Assembly (NCBI RefSeq): GCF_003112735.1 | Contig: NZ_BFBR01000011.1 | Location: forward strand, 1-64,000 | Direction: 5' to 3' | Source of the DNA: Candidatus Phycosocius bacilliformis | GTDB lineage: Bacteria; Pseudomonadota; Alphaproteobacteria; Caulobacterales; Aquidulcibacteraceae | Length of the DNA: 64,000 nt | Notes under the pieces: generated by a model | Seen by the model: only the letters and a program-made list of their open reading frames with translations | Databases searched by the model: none | Told to the model about the DNA's origin: nothing | Position numbers and translations under genes: made by a program | Shown here: positions 26,122-34,791 of the stretch, piece after piece | Layout: every line of letters begins with the position of its first letter | Position numbering within the stretch: position 1 is the stretch's first letter

Positions 26122-26706
26122 ATGATGTCTATGTTGCTGGCAGGACTGGTCAAGCGCTATCGCAAGCGTCGGAACAAAGAAGGACAACGAGGTTCTTCTG
26201 CGGTTGAGTTCGCGATGGTGGCAGCACCCTTTTTCTTCCTGCTGTTCGGCATCTTCGAAACCATGATGATTTTCTTCATGCAAACCACGCTGGAAGCGGC
26301 GATTTCCGAAGAAGCCAGAAAAGTTCGAACGGGTCAGGCGCAATCCACGTCTGCTCCGATCAGTAAATCCCAGTTCAAAGCCAATGTCTGCGCCCGCTTG
26401 ATGGGTATGGCAGATTGCGCCAATCGGTTGTTTGTTCAAGTCCAGAACCAGCCAGCAAGCGGAACTTTGCCCACGCCCTGGGCGGATGGCATTTTGACGC
26501 CCGGCTCTGCCGCAGATGAACCATATGAAGCCACCGCGGCCAATGCCATCGTTGTGGTCCGTGGCTATTATGTCTGGCAGTTGATGACGCCTGGAATTGC
26601 CTCGGCGATGAAGAATTTCTCGGATACATCACCGGGCGGTACCTTGGGCACCAATAACCGCATCATTGCGGCAACGTCCGCATTCCGTAACGAACCATTC
26701 AATTGA
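26122..26706 (+). CDS. TadE-family pseudopilin
   Basis: 194 residues. A basic N-terminus then GSSAVEFAMVAAPFFFLLFGIFETMMIFF, the TadE-type signal with the processing site before the Glu-containing helix, followed by a periplasmic domain with Cys residues (VCARLMGMADC). ATG 26122 has GGGAGACG upstream. Processed by CpaA in characterised systems. Its neighbour overlaps in reading but starts 8 bp downstream. Confidence 0.85.
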   Translation: MMSMLLAGLVKRYRKRRNKEGQRGSSAVEFAMVAAPFFFLLFGIFETMMIFFMQTTLEAAISEEARKVRTGQAQSTSAPISKSQFKANVCARLMGMADCANRLFVQVQNQPASGTLPTPWADGILTPGSAADEPYEATAANAIVVVRGYYVWQLMTPGIASAMKNFSDTSPGGTLGTNNRIIAATSAFRNEPFN

Positions 26707-26714
26707 GGCTGGCC

Positions 26715-27341
26715 ATGCAAGATTCTGCCTCACTTCCTGCTACGAATGTGCGCCGTAATGTGGCGATGCGCTTTGCGGCGCGCACCACTCGCCGCGCACA
26801 AACAGGTGTTTCCGCGGTCGAGTTTGCAATGATCGCGCCGCTGATGGTTCTGCTGTTGTTTGGTTCTGCAGAGGTCAGTCAGGCTGTCAGCGTCGACCGG
26901 AAAGTCACCCTGGCCGCGTCGACTTTGGGTGACCTTGCCGCACAGACCGACCGGGTCACATGTACGGACTTGGCTCAACTCGCCAATGTGACGCGCGGCG
27001 TGTTTGCCCCTTATAATGCCACAACGCCTTCTTTGGTTGTGGCGACGGTCGCCTTGCAAAGCGGTGTCCCTAAAGTTGAGTGGAGCCAGCAAATCGATAG
27101 TACCGGTGGCTGTACCAATGTGAACAGCTCTCATCCGCTACGCGTAGGGGCCACAGTTCCTGTCGATACTGCCTTGTTCTCAACCAATGGCGGCATCGTG
27201 GTCGGTGAGGTTACCTTGCAATATACGTCGATGGGCACCTCTTTTGTGTCCAACACGATAACAATGCAGGAACGTTTCTACTTCCGTCCACGTCGGTCTG
27301 CGAAATTGTGTCTCACGGGCGTATCAAGTCCGGGCTGCTGA
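26715..27341 (+). CDS. TadE/TadG-like pseudopilin
   Basis: 208 residues with the same architecture: basic leader, VSAVEFAMIAPLMVLLLFGSAEVSQAV helix, then a soluble domain ending with FYFRPRRS and two Cys in the last ten residues. It lacks the von Willebrand domain of full-length TadG, so it is closer to TadE/TadF. ATG 26715 follows TGAGG. The last 18 bp overlap the convergent pabC gene. Confidence 0.83.
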   Translation: MQDSASLPATNVRRNVAMRFAARTTRRAQTGVSAVEFAMIAPLMVLLLFGSAEVSQAVSVDRKVTLAASTLGDLAAQTDRVTCTDLAQLANVTRGVFAPYNATTPSLVVATVALQSGVPKVEWSQQIDSTGGCTNVNSSHPLRVGATVPVDTALFSTNGGIVVGEVTLQYTSMGTSFVSNTITMQERFYFRPRRSAKLCLTGVSSPGC

Positions 27342-28163
27342 TCCATTTGCCAACGCGTCCCGCATGCCGAGGATATCTGTCTCGACCACAGCCAGCTTGC
27401 GTCCGTTAAGTTGATGCACCGGGCGAACTCCAATCAGCGCATTTGTCAAACAAGCCGCGTCGCAGCGGTTTAGATCCGCCACGCCAAGGCTTTTTTCGTC
27501 AATCAGGCCTGCCCGTATGAGACGGCCACGCACAATTCCCGGCAATGCACCATCAGCTACTGGCGGCGTTAGCCAAACCCCCTCCAGTCGGATCAAGACA
27601 TTGGCACTGCTCGCACAGGCGATGCGGTCACCATGGCCGCGCATCAAAGCCTCATCAGCACCTGCGGCGCGGGCCAAGTTCAAAGCCATGACTTGATCCA
27701 AATAAGATAAGGTTTTGAAGCGGGCAGATGGGGCACCTACAGCACGCGCCACATCGACAAGACAGACACTGACAGGGTCAAAAGCGGTCGGGCATGGTGC
27801 CACGGTTGCCAACAAGCGAGGCTGTGGTTCCTCAGGCAGAGCCAATCCGCGTGGTCCCGGCCCGCGTGACAAGGTGAGCCGCAAGGCAGCCCGATCCAGA
27901 CCAGATTGCCTGACCAGTGCCGTCAATCCTGTTTCAATTTCGTCAGGCGTTGCCGGGATCGCCAAATCCAGCATATCTGCACTATGGCTCAGCCGTGCCA
28001 TGTGATCGTCAAAGAAGCGGATCCTACGTTCGGTCCAGAGCATGGTTTCAAATAAGCCATCTCCCAACGTGAAGCCACGATCGCGCGGGTCGATCCGGAG
28101 GTCGGACAAGCGCCTCACTTGCCCATCGGTCCAGCACAATGAGTCATGATGTGGCGCGGTCAT
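27324..28163 (-). CDS. pabC: 4-amino-4-deoxychorismate lyase (class IV aminotransferase fold)
   Basis: A 279-residue PLP enzyme releasing p-aminobenzoate and pyruvate from aminodeoxychorismate, for folate. The PLP lysine is Lys150 in FKTLSYLDQV; RGFTLGDGLFET and the ADEALMRG..GDRIACASSANVLI region are typical. The class IV fold is shared with branched-chain and D-amino-acid aminotransferases, but the ATGA overlap with pabB supports PabC. Confidence 0.85.
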   Translation of the reverse strand: MTAPHHDSLCWTDGQVRRLSDLRIDPRDRGFTLGDGLFETMLWTERRIRFFDDHMARLSHSADMLDLAIPATPDEIETGLTALVRQSGLDRAALRLTLSRGPGPRGLALPEEPQPRLLATVAPCPTAFDPVSVCLVDVARAVGAPSARFKTLSYLDQVMALNLARAAGADEALMRGHGDRIACASSANVLIRLEGVWLTPPVADGALPGIVRGRLIRAGLIDEKSLGVADLNRCDAACLTNALIGVRPVHQLNGRKLAVVETDILGMRDALANGSAART

Positions 28164-29554
28164 GGCAAAGAACCTCGTGAAGCTGCAAGGCGTAATGCAC
28201 GGACTTTCATCAGAATTTCGTCATATTCCAGAGCAGGTTCACTGTCCGCGACGATGCCCGCGCCAGCCCGCGCATCAATCTGCCAGATTTGACCCCGCTT
28301 TTGGCACGCCGCCGTGCGGATCAGCACATTGGAGTCAGCGGCTCCGTCAAATCCGACCCGGATCATGGACCCGCACCATGGGCCACGCGGTTCGCCCTCC
28401 AACTCGCTGATGATCTCCATGGCGCGCACTTTGGGGGCACCGGTGATAGAGCCTGGCGGAAAGCTGGCCCGCAAGGCATCAAAAAACCCAAGCCCGGGGC
28501 GCTGCTGTCCGCGAACATCGGACACCAGATGGTGAACCGTCGAAAAGCTTTCCAACGCGCATAGTCGGGGTACGCGCACACTGCCTGGCAAACAAACGCG
28601 CGACAGGTCATTGCGCATCAAATCAACGATCATCAGGTTTTCGGCCCGGTCCTTCACACTGGAGAGGAGGGTTTCTGCTTGGCGGGCATCCAAATCGGGA
28701 TCCTTGTGCCGCATGGCAGTGCCCTTGATTGGCCGGGTTTCCAGCACGCCATCGGCGGTGCGCGACATGAAGCGCTCAGGCGAGTGTGATGCCACCACCA
28801 TATCACCCAAATTCAAATAGGCGGCGAATGGCGAGGGATGCCGGCTCATGAGACGCGAGAACAGAGCCAAAGGCGTGTCGTCCTCAGGCAGGTTTCCTGA
28901 AAACCGTGCCGACAAATTGGCCTGAAAGACATCCCCCGCGTGGATGTAGTCGATCGTGCGTGCGATGCGGGATTCCATCTCCTCCCGCGTGAGGACGGGT
29001 AACAGACCTACATGAGTTGCGGGATTTACCGGCTCCTCCGGCCTGCCGGCCTCTGTTTCGATCCAGCGCTTGAAGTCGTCGGCTTTTGATATCGCCAATT
29101 GCGTATCTGGGCGGCCATGGGTCGACAGTCCCCAAGACAGCACCCAGGCTTTACAATTCTGGGCATCGAAAATCGCCAGTGTATCATATAGGCCCAGCCA
29201 CACATCTGGCCATTGTGCGCTGAGCGTTTTGCTGTTGGCTTCGGGCAAGTTTTCAAACGCATGGCCCAATTCATAACTCAAAAGACCGGCCCAGCCGCCT
29301 TGAAACGGACCATAGTCGGGACTGGGCGTTAGACTGAGCTTTGCCAGCCGTTCTTGCAGACCGAAGAAGGGGTCGCCACCTTGGAAACGGTGCCAGACAT
29401 GGACCTCCACCGGATCGGCCATGATATACGACCAACGCGACAAAGGATGTTGGCCGCCGCCGATAAAGCCCAAACAACCAGCAACCTGTCCCAGCTTGGC
29501 CAGGACATGCATGGGGGGCTGCCAGGCAAGAGGGCGGATAATCGGGTCAGTCAC
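28160..29554 (-). CDS. pabB: Aminodeoxychorismate synthase component I
   Basis: A chorismate-utilising enzyme of 464 residues from GTG 29554; a longer frame to 29665 encodes a Ser/Thr-rich stretch unlike the family. It has the PIKGT motif, whose Lys distinguishes PabB from anthranilate synthase TrpE (PIAGT), DRAENLMIVDLMRNDLSRVC, and GSITGAPKVRAMEII. Makes aminodeoxychorismate with ammonia from a PabA partner that is not encoded here. Overlaps pabC by ATGA. Confidence 0.9.
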   Translation of the reverse strand: MTDPIIRPLAWQPPMHVLAKLGQVAGCLGFIGGGQHPLSRWSYIMADPVEVHVWHRFQGGDPFFGLQERLAKLSLTPSPDYGPFQGGWAGLLSYELGHAFENLPEANSKTLSAQWPDVWLGLYDTLAIFDAQNCKAWVLSWGLSTHGRPDTQLAISKADDFKRWIETEAGRPEEPVNPATHVGLLPVLTREEMESRIARTIDYIHAGDVFQANLSARFSGNLPEDDTPLALFSRLMSRHPSPFAAYLNLGDMVVASHSPERFMSRTADGVLETRPIKGTAMRHKDPDLDARQAETLLSSVKDRAENLMIVDLMRNDLSRVCLPGSVRVPRLCALESFSTVHHLVSDVRGQQRPGLGFFDALRASFPPGSITGAPKVRAMEIISELEGEPRGPWCGSMIRVGFDGAADSNVLIRTAACQKRGQIWQIDARAGAGIVADSEPALEYDEILMKVRALRLAASRGSLP

Positions 29555-29603
29555 GGGCCTGTCTCTACAGCAAACACTTGTCGAAGTCGCGCGCGTTGAC
29601 GAA

Positions 29604-31019
29604 CTAGTATGTCCCGCCGTCAAGGCGAGGCGGTTGACGGACGAAAAGCATAATGACCAAGCCACCGATCAAGAGAAGGCCAGTGGAGGCCAGACCAATC
29701 TGTTGGCTCTGAAACGCTCTGGTGAAGAGCCCGACCAAAAGCGGTCCCAGCCAAACAGTGGCCGAGCCGGCCAGCGAATACAGTCCAAAAAACTCCCCCT
29801 CCATCCCTTTTGGGGCCAGTCGCGCCATCAATGTGCGCGAGGAAGCATAGGCGGCAGTAATTGAAATCGCGATGATGATTGCCCCCGCCACAAAGACCAC
29901 TTCGGGCAAGGTGGTGAACATGGGCCCGTTCCAGATGGGGGTATCGGGGACGACCGTCAGGCCGAACACCTGAGTCTTAGATTGCAATGTCATGGTGATC
30001 AGACAGATGAGGGTCACACCAATCTCGAGGATGATCGACCATTTCGCCCCGATCCGCGCATCTAAAGGCCCTGCCAACAGTCCGCCGATAACAGCAAAGA
30101 CTGACAGGATGATGCCATAGGCGGCCATTTCCATCAAATCCCACTCAAACACGCCCGCGGCCGTCACGCCTGCAACGATTAGAATGGCTGTCTTGCCATC
30201 AACATAAAGCATGCGGGCGATGAGATAGCGTCCGGCATTGCGGTCAACCCGGAACAGGCGGCTAATCGCCTTGAACAAGCCGACCACGCCATCGATTGCC
30301 GCTTTTGATGGTTTAATGCCAGAAGCGATTTTATCGCGTGAAAACAGAAACAAGGGCAATGCGGCCAAAGCAAACCAGATTGCACTGATCGGAGCCACAG
30401 CTCGGCTGGTTTCAAATTGGCCGGGGTCGAGGCCAAACAAAGGTTGGGCTGGGATGAAGCTCCAACTGACTTGCCCAGGAAATGCCAATCCCCAAAGAAC
30501 AAACAAAAGCAACGCGACGGCCGCAAGATTGCCCAAGGCGAGGCCCATGCCTGAAGCTATGGGCAGAGTTGTCGGGGTCGAAGCAGTCGGCAGCATCGCA
30601 TTATGCAGAACCTCGGTATAGGCAAACATGACCCCGATCCCGATGGTCAGGGCAGCAATCGCCCACAAGGGCAACCCGCCTTGTCCGGCTGGCTCGGCCC
30701 ACCACAGGCAAAAGATCGACACGACCATCGCCACAGTTACAGCCGCCAACATCGGCTTGCGCGCACCAAACCGATCAGCAATCGCACCTAGAAACGGGGC
30801 GGTGAAGGCCACCATCAGCCCGGCCAATGTGTGCCAGCTGGCAATTGTTGCTTGCCCAACAATCGGATCTGTAAACACATGGGTCGCAATATAAGGTGAA
30901 AGAATATAAATGGTGCAGAGGATCGAATAGGGATTGCGGGCGGCTTCATAGATGGCCCAAGACAGAGCCGAACGGTCAAGTTTGCTGGTCGATAGGTCGG
31001 TCTTGGTTTCAGGCAGCAT
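29604..31019 (-). CDS. MFS transporter, UMF1 (Atg22-like) family
   Basis: 471 residues with about 12 hydrophobic helices. The N-terminal SWAIYEAARNPYSILCTIYILSPY and GAIADRFGARKPML are characteristic of the UMF1 family, named after vacuolar effluxer Atg22; bacterial substrates are unknown. ATG 31019 has GGAG upstream; a longer start at 31058 is not needed. Divergent from the ArsC-like gene and upstream of pabBC by about 50 bp. Confidence 0.82.
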   Translation of the reverse strand: MLPETKTDLSTSKLDRSALSWAIYEAARNPYSILCTIYILSPYIATHVFTDPIVGQATIASWHTLAGLMVAFTAPFLGAIADRFGARKPMLAAVTVAMVVSIFCLWWAEPAGQGGLPLWAIAALTIGIGVMFAYTEVLHNAMLPTASTPTTLPIASGMGLALGNLAAVALLLFVLWGLAFPGQVSWSFIPAQPLFGLDPGQFETSRAVAPISAIWFALAALPLFLFSRDKIASGIKPSKAAIDGVVGLFKAISRLFRVDRNAGRYLIARMLYVDGKTAILIVAGVTAAGVFEWDLMEMAAYGIILSVFAVIGGLLAGPLDARIGAKWSIILEIGVTLICLITMTLQSKTQVFGLTVVPDTPIWNGPMFTTLPEVVFVAGAIIIAISITAAYASSRTLMARLAPKGMEGEFFGLYSLAGSATVWLGPLLVGLFTRAFQSQQIGLASTGLLLIGGLVIMLFVRQPPRLDGGTY

Positions 31020-31207
31020 CTTGCGTGATCTCCTGCTCTGACAAACAGTGTCGCACATTTCGCGCCAGAACGGGCTATCATGAAACGGGTTGTGCAGGGC
31101 GACAAGGCACCGCAGCTTAGCCTCACTTGACTGTGCTGCTCTTTACATGGAGGGGGGTGGTCACCATTTTGCCGCCCAAGACAAACCCAACATCAGGAGC
31201 TTTGCCA

Positions 31208-31555
31208 ATGAGCTATGTTTTGATCCATAATCCGGGCTGTGGCTCGTCCAAAAAAGGGCTGGAAGTGTTAGAAGCCGCCGGGATACAGCCGGAAATCCGC
31301 CGCTATATGTTGGTTGCTGAGCGGCTGAGTGTCGCTGAGTTGAAGGATATTGCCGCAAAAATGGGTGGTGTGTCGCCCCGCGCTTTCATGCGTGAGAAAG
31401 ACGCGGCAGATGCCGGATTGCCAGCCGATGCCAGTGATGAGGCTGTGTTCGAGGCCATGGCGAAAAACCCCAAACTGATCCAGCGCCCGATCGGGATCAA
31501 GGGCGACAAAGCCGTGCTCGGGCGACCTAATGCCGCCCTTTTGTCCATTATCTGA
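31208..31555 (+). CDS. ArsC/Spx-family reductase-like protein
   Basis: 115 residues with a thioredoxin-like ArsC fold. Cys11 in HNPGCGSSKKG is the candidate nucleophile; IQRPIGIKGDKAVLGRP near the C-terminus is the family's Arg-containing substrate segment. Real arsenate reductases have NPxCxxSR, and no arsenic genes are near, so a YffB-like or general thiol role is as likely. ATG 31208 follows AGGAG. Confidence 0.82.
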   Translation: MSYVLIHNPGCGSSKKGLEVLEAAGIQPEIRRYMLVAERLSVAELKDIAAKMGGVSPRAFMREKDAADAGLPADASDEAVFEAMAKNPKLIQRPIGIKGDKAVLGRPNAALLSII

Positions 31556-31590
31556 TCCGCGCGCTGGCAAGCGGTGCGCTGTCATCCCCT

Positions 31591-32235
31591 ATGCTGATAT
31601 TGTCGATTGATACCGCTTTGACGGCTTGTTCGGTCGGGCTGGTTCACAATGGCCAGACCTTAGCTGTCCGCTGCGAGCCCATGTCCAAGGGCCAGGCCGA
31701 GCGTCTTGCCCCGATGGCGCGCGATCTATTGGCTGAGGCAGGCATTGTACCAAATGCCTTGGACCGGATTGCCGTCACACGCGGACCGGGTGCCTTTACC
31801 GGCGTGCGCATAGGCTTGGCCTTTGCCCGCGGACTGGCATTGGCCTTGAACAAGCCGTGCATCGGCCTATCGACGCTTGAGGTTCTTGCCCATGGCGCTT
31901 CGGCCCCACGCACGCTAGCAGCCATTTCTGTTGCAGGCAGTTTATTTGTTGGGGCCTGGGAGGGGCGCGCGTGTGCCCTTGAACCCACGCGGCTGAGCCC
32001 GGAAAGTCTTGCAGCCCATCTCAGCGGTCCATGGACGTTGACCGGGCCGGGTGCAGCAAGCCTGGCCGACCAGTTTCCAGACTGGCCAGTGGTGGAACAA
32101 GCCTATCCAGACCCCATCATCCTCGCGCAATTGGCCCAGCATCTTGACCCTGATCGCCATCCGCCAAGCCCGCTTTATCTGCGCGGACATGACGCTAAAC
32201 TGCCTGGCGGCCGCAGCCTGGATGAAGACTTGTGA
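31591..32235 (+). CDS. tsaB: tRNA threonylcarbamoyladenosine biosynthesis protein TsaB
   Basis: A 214-residue ASKHA-fold protein, scaffold partner of TsaD and TsaE in t6A37 synthesis. ILSIDTALTACSVGL at the N-terminus and RGPGAFTGVRIGLAFARGLALAL are diagnostic. The 3' end overlaps the rimI start (GTGA), the usual tsaB-rimI pairing. Confidence 0.93.
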   Translation: MLILSIDTALTACSVGLVHNGQTLAVRCEPMSKGQAERLAPMARDLLAEAGIVPNALDRIAVTRGPGAFTGVRIGLAFARGLALALNKPCIGLSTLEVLAHGASAPRTLAAISVAGSLFVGAWEGRACALEPTRLSPESLAAHLSGPWTLTGPGAASLADQFPDWPVVEQAYPDPIILAQLAQHLDPDRHPPSPLYLRGHDAKLPGGRSLDEDL

Positions 32236-32690
32236 GTATGGTTCGGCGCGGCAAGCCCGAAGATGGGCCCATCTTGGCGCGCTTACACAGCCAGTCGTTT
32301 GAGACGGGCTGGCCTGAGGCGGACTTTGCGACCTATCTCCGTTCTGATCAAACAACTGACCAAGTGTGGGTATTGGATGATCCCCCAGTCGGATTCAGTG
32401 TCGTCCGGCACCTTGTGGATGAGGCTGAAATTCTGACACTGGCTGTGGAGCCGGCCGGTCGCCGTCAGGGTCGGGGTGCTGCCTTGTTGCGCGCCGTGTG
32501 TGAGGCCTTGTCTCAATTAGGGGTCGGGCGGCTTTTCCTCGAAGTGGCAGTCGATAATGAGGCCGCGATTGGGCTTTATCGCCGTCATGGCTTTGTCGAC
32601 CAAGGCGTTCGCAGGGCCTATTATCAACGCCGCGGCGGGGAACGGGTGGATGCATTGGTCATGGCTTATGATCTGCCTGCTGCACATTGA
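32232..32690 (+). CDS. rimI: Ribosomal-protein-alanine N-acetyltransferase RimI
   Basis: A GNAT acetyltransferase of 150-152 residues. The acetyl-CoA site is LTLAVEPAGRRQGRGAALL, followed by LEVAVDNEAAIGLYRRHGF. GTG 32232 overlaps the tsaB stop; ATG 32238 starts two codons later and fits the family N-terminus equally well. Acetylates the N-terminus of ribosomal protein S18 in E. coli. Confidence 0.88.
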   Translation: MSMVRRGKPEDGPILARLHSQSFETGWPEADFATYLRSDQTTDQVWVLDDPPVGFSVVRHLVDEAEILTLAVEPAGRRQGRGAALLRAVCEALSQLGVGRLFLEVAVDNEAAIGLYRRHGFVDQGVRRAYYQRRGGERVDALVMAYDLPAAH

Positions 32691-32755
32691 TGTCAGGGCT
32701 CTAGACGAAGCCGCGCAAACCCCGCATATCATGGGCTCTGACGGATGGAACCGAT

Positions 32756-33169
32756 ATGGCTGATCGAATTGAATCCCTCTGCGTGGAAAAAGGTCTGCGG
32801 ATGACCGAGCAGCGCCGGATCATCGCGCGCACACTGTCTGAAGCCAAAGATCACCCCGATGTCGAGGAATTGCACCGGCGCGCCTCGGCGGTCGATAAGG
32901 GTATTTCAATTGCAACCGTCTATCGCACTGTGCGGCTTTTTGAAGAAAGTGGCATTTTGGAGCGCCATGATTTCCGGGATGGCCGCTCGCGCTATGAAGA
33001 GGCCGGTGCGGAGCATCACGACCATCTCATCGACATGAAAACCGGCCGCGTGTTGGAGTTTGTTGATCCCGAGATTGAGCGCTTGCAACAGGAAATTGCC
33101 CGTCGGCTGGGCTATCGCTTGATTGATCACCGCCTGGAACTCTACGGTGTCCCGCTGGATGAATCCTAA
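32756..33169 (+). CDS. fur: Fur-family metal regulator (alphaproteobacterial Fur/Mur type)
   Basis: 137 residues: a winged helix (1-85; RMTEQRRIIARTL and ISIATVYRTVRLFEESGIL) and a dimerisation domain with the metal ligands in EEAGAEHHDHLID. The C-terminal CxxC zinc pair of gammaproteobacterial Fur is absent, as is normal for alphaproteobacterial Fur/Mur, which often respond to manganese or iron. It follows tsaB-rimI, a conserved order. Confidence 0.88.
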   Translation: MADRIESLCVEKGLRMTEQRRIIARTLSEAKDHPDVEELHRRASAVDKGISIATVYRTVRLFEESGILERHDFRDGRSRYEEAGAEHHDHLIDMKTGRVLEFVDPEIERLQQEIARRLGYRLIDHRLELYGVPLDES

Positions 33170-33220
33170 TCGGATTTGACGCTTTTTCCGCCTCCCTTTG
33201 CCACAACAGAAAGATCGATC

Positions 33221-33808
33221 ATGTCATTTGTACCCATGTTGCGCCTCGTTACCTTGGCAGCTGCCACAAGTCTGATGGTGGTGGCTTGCTCGCCAGCCGG
33301 TGCCAATAAGGAAAAGTCGGTGATGGAAGGCATGGATTCCCAGCCTGCGCCCTTGGATGCGAATGGGAAGGCCGCACAAGAGTTTCTGGCAAAGAATGCG
33401 AAAGCCGCTGGCGTTGTAACCACCGCGTCGGGCTTGCAATATTCGGTCATCACCAAAGGTCCAGAAACCGGGGCCAAACCGACCGCGGACTCAATTGTTC
33501 AGGTCAATTACGAAGGCAAGCTTCTAAATGGTGAGGTGTTTGACAGCTCAATCGCGCGCGGCCAGGCGGCTGAATTCCGCGTCGGTGAGTTGATTCCGGC
33601 TTGGGTTGAGGCCCTGCAAATGATGCGGCCCGGTGATGAATGGACGATCTGGGTGCCACCGGCCTTGGGTTATGGCGAGATGGGCACCGGCCCGATCCCG
33701 CCCAATTCTCTGCTCATTTTCAAAATGAAGCTTGAGAAGATTGTTGGTGGTCCCAATACGCCCGATTCAGCTGCTGGCATCAAGGCCGAAGACGGCGCGA
33801 CCCGCTAG
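33221..33808 (+). CDS. FKBP-type peptidyl-prolyl isomerase, lipoprotein
   Basis: 195 residues. A type II signal peptide ends in a VVAC lipobox (Cys23), then a linker and one FKBP domain (about 85-180) with VQVNYEGKLLNGEVFDSS, GDEWTIWVPPALGYG and IPPNSLLIFKMKLEKI. Anchored periplasmic folding catalyst. ATG 33221 chosen; in-frame codons from 33176 would spoil the signal. The stop codon lies inside the first of two palindromic repeats. Confidence 0.9.
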   Translation: MSFVPMLRLVTLAAATSLMVVACSPAGANKEKSVMEGMDSQPAPLDANGKAAQEFLAKNAKAAGVVTTASGLQYSVITKGPETGAKPTADSIVQVNYEGKLLNGEVFDSSIARGQAAEFRVGELIPAWVEALQMMRPGDEWTIWVPPALGYGEMGTGPIPPNSLLIFKMKLEKIVGGPNTPDSAAGIKAEDGATR

Positions 33809-33853
33809 AGCATCGTGCCGAAAAGTGTCGGCGGTTTTCGGCTTAAACGATGC
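33807..33853. repeat. Palindromic intergenic element, copy 1
   Basis: A 47-bp element with two nested arms: GCATCGT with ACGATGC outside and CCGAAAA with TTTTCGG inside. It begins on the TAG stop of the FKBP gene. A near-identical copy lies 15 bp on. Such AGAGCATxxTxCCGAAAA-type elements are common between genes of alphaproteobacteria; one role may be transcript ends or stability. Confidence 0.85.
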
Positions 33854-33868
33854 GAAAATTTAGAATCT

Positions 33869-33914
33869 AGAGCATCGTGCCGAAAAGTGATAGCGGTTTT
33901 CGGCTTAAACGATG
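33869..33914. repeat. Palindromic intergenic element, copy 2
   Basis: Second copy of the element at 33807, 62 bp downstream in the same orientation, with the same nested arms and only a few loop differences (GTGTCGG against GTGATAG). Together they form a direct pair of hairpins between the FKBP gene and the rimP promoter. Confidence 0.85.
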
Positions 33915-33998
33915 CGACAACACGGGCCAATTAGGGGTGAAGCGTTTCGAGGCTGCGCCTGTCAGACGAGGCTGATGCGCAAGAATGTGCCTGCCCTG

Positions 33999-34027
33999 AT
34001 GACACAACCTGAAAAAGCGCTTATAAC
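33999..34027 (+). promoter_or_regulatory. Sigma-70-type promoter of the rimP-nusA-infB operon
   Basis: ATGACA at 33999-34004, a 17-bp spacer and TATAAC at 34022-34027: five of six matches to each consensus element at the ideal spacing. Transcription would begin near 34034, about 120 nt before rimP and just before a hairpin/terminator pair. Confidence 0.6.
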
Positions 34028-34044
34028 ACGCTAACAGATCGACT

Positions 34045-34096
34045 TTGATCGCTTGCGGCGGTCAAGGCGGCTCCGGACAGCCGGGGCCGCTTTTTG
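34045..34096 (+). terminator. Two-hairpin leader with intrinsic terminator (candidate attenuator) before rimP
   Basis: Hairpin 1: TTGATCGC (34045-34052) pairs with GCGGTCAA (34058-34065). Hairpin 2: GCGGC-T-CCGG (34067-34076) pairs with CCGG-G-GCCGC (34081-34090) around ACAG, followed by five T. It sits between a good promoter and rimP, so most transcripts would meet it before the operon. It could alternatively end FKBP-gene transcripts. Confidence 0.7.
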
Positions 34097-34153
34097 TTTG
34101 TCTGAAAACCCGCTGTGACCGGATCGGGCATGGCCTGACAGATTGAGTTTCGT

Positions 34154-34759
34154 TTGCGCACCACGTCGCCTTTTGAAGATAAATTGCTGGCCTTGATAGA
34201 GCCTGCTGCCCACGATCTGGGCTATGAAATCGTGCGCGTGCGCCTAATGGGTGCGCGCCGCAAGACGTTCCAGATCATGGCCGAACGGCCCGATGGGCGG
34301 ATGACATCGGGTGATTGCGAAAAGCTGTCGCGTGGTTTGGGCCCGCTTCTGGATGCCGAAGACCCGATCGAAGGCGAGTATGCACTGGAAGTTTCCTCGC
34401 CCGGAATTGATCGGCCATTGACCCGCTTGGGTGACTTTGATCGTTGGGCGGGCTGGCAGGCCAAGTTGGAATTGGACCGGGCCATTGAAGGCCGCAAGCG
34501 CTTTGCAGGCGAACTGGCCGGCACAGAAGACAACAATGTCTGCATCAATCTGGAAGGCGAGGAAGACACGGCGCTGATCCCATTTGAATGGATTGCGACG
34601 GCCCGCTTGGTGTTGACCGACGATTTGATCCGCGAATCGCTGCGGCGGCGCGGGGCAGACGAAGACGAACTTGAACAATTGGAAAAAGCCTTGGACGACG
34701 ATCAGGTGGAGTTTGCACCTGATGACGTCGTGCCCGATGCCGATCCAGACCTGACCTAA
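34154..34759 (+). CDS. rimP: Ribosome maturation factor RimP
   Basis: 201 residues needed for 30S subunit maturation. The N-terminal domain has [11 protein letters not shown] and [36 protein letters not shown], the family core, then an Sm-like C-terminal domain (about 100-150) and a long acidic tail (160-201) unusual in length. TTG 34154 is the only start in frame that leaves the family N-terminus intact. First gene of the operon. Confidence 0.92.
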   Translation: MRTTSPFEDKLLALIEPAAHDLGYEIVRVRLMGARRKTFQIMAERPDGRMTSGDCEKLSRGLGPLLDAEDPIEGEYALEVSSPGIDRPLTRLGDFDRWAGWQAKLELDRAIEGRKRFAGELAGTEDNNVCINLEGEEDTALIPFEWIATARLVLTDDLIRESLRRRGADEDELEQLEKALDDDQVEFAPDDVVPDADPDLT

Positions 34760-34791
34760 CCAGCATTTGCGACTTCAGAAGGAAACGACCC

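Noticed and set aside
33807-33914. Possible CRISPR array start
   Set aside because: Only two units, and the copies are self-complementary palindromes without spacers of constant length.
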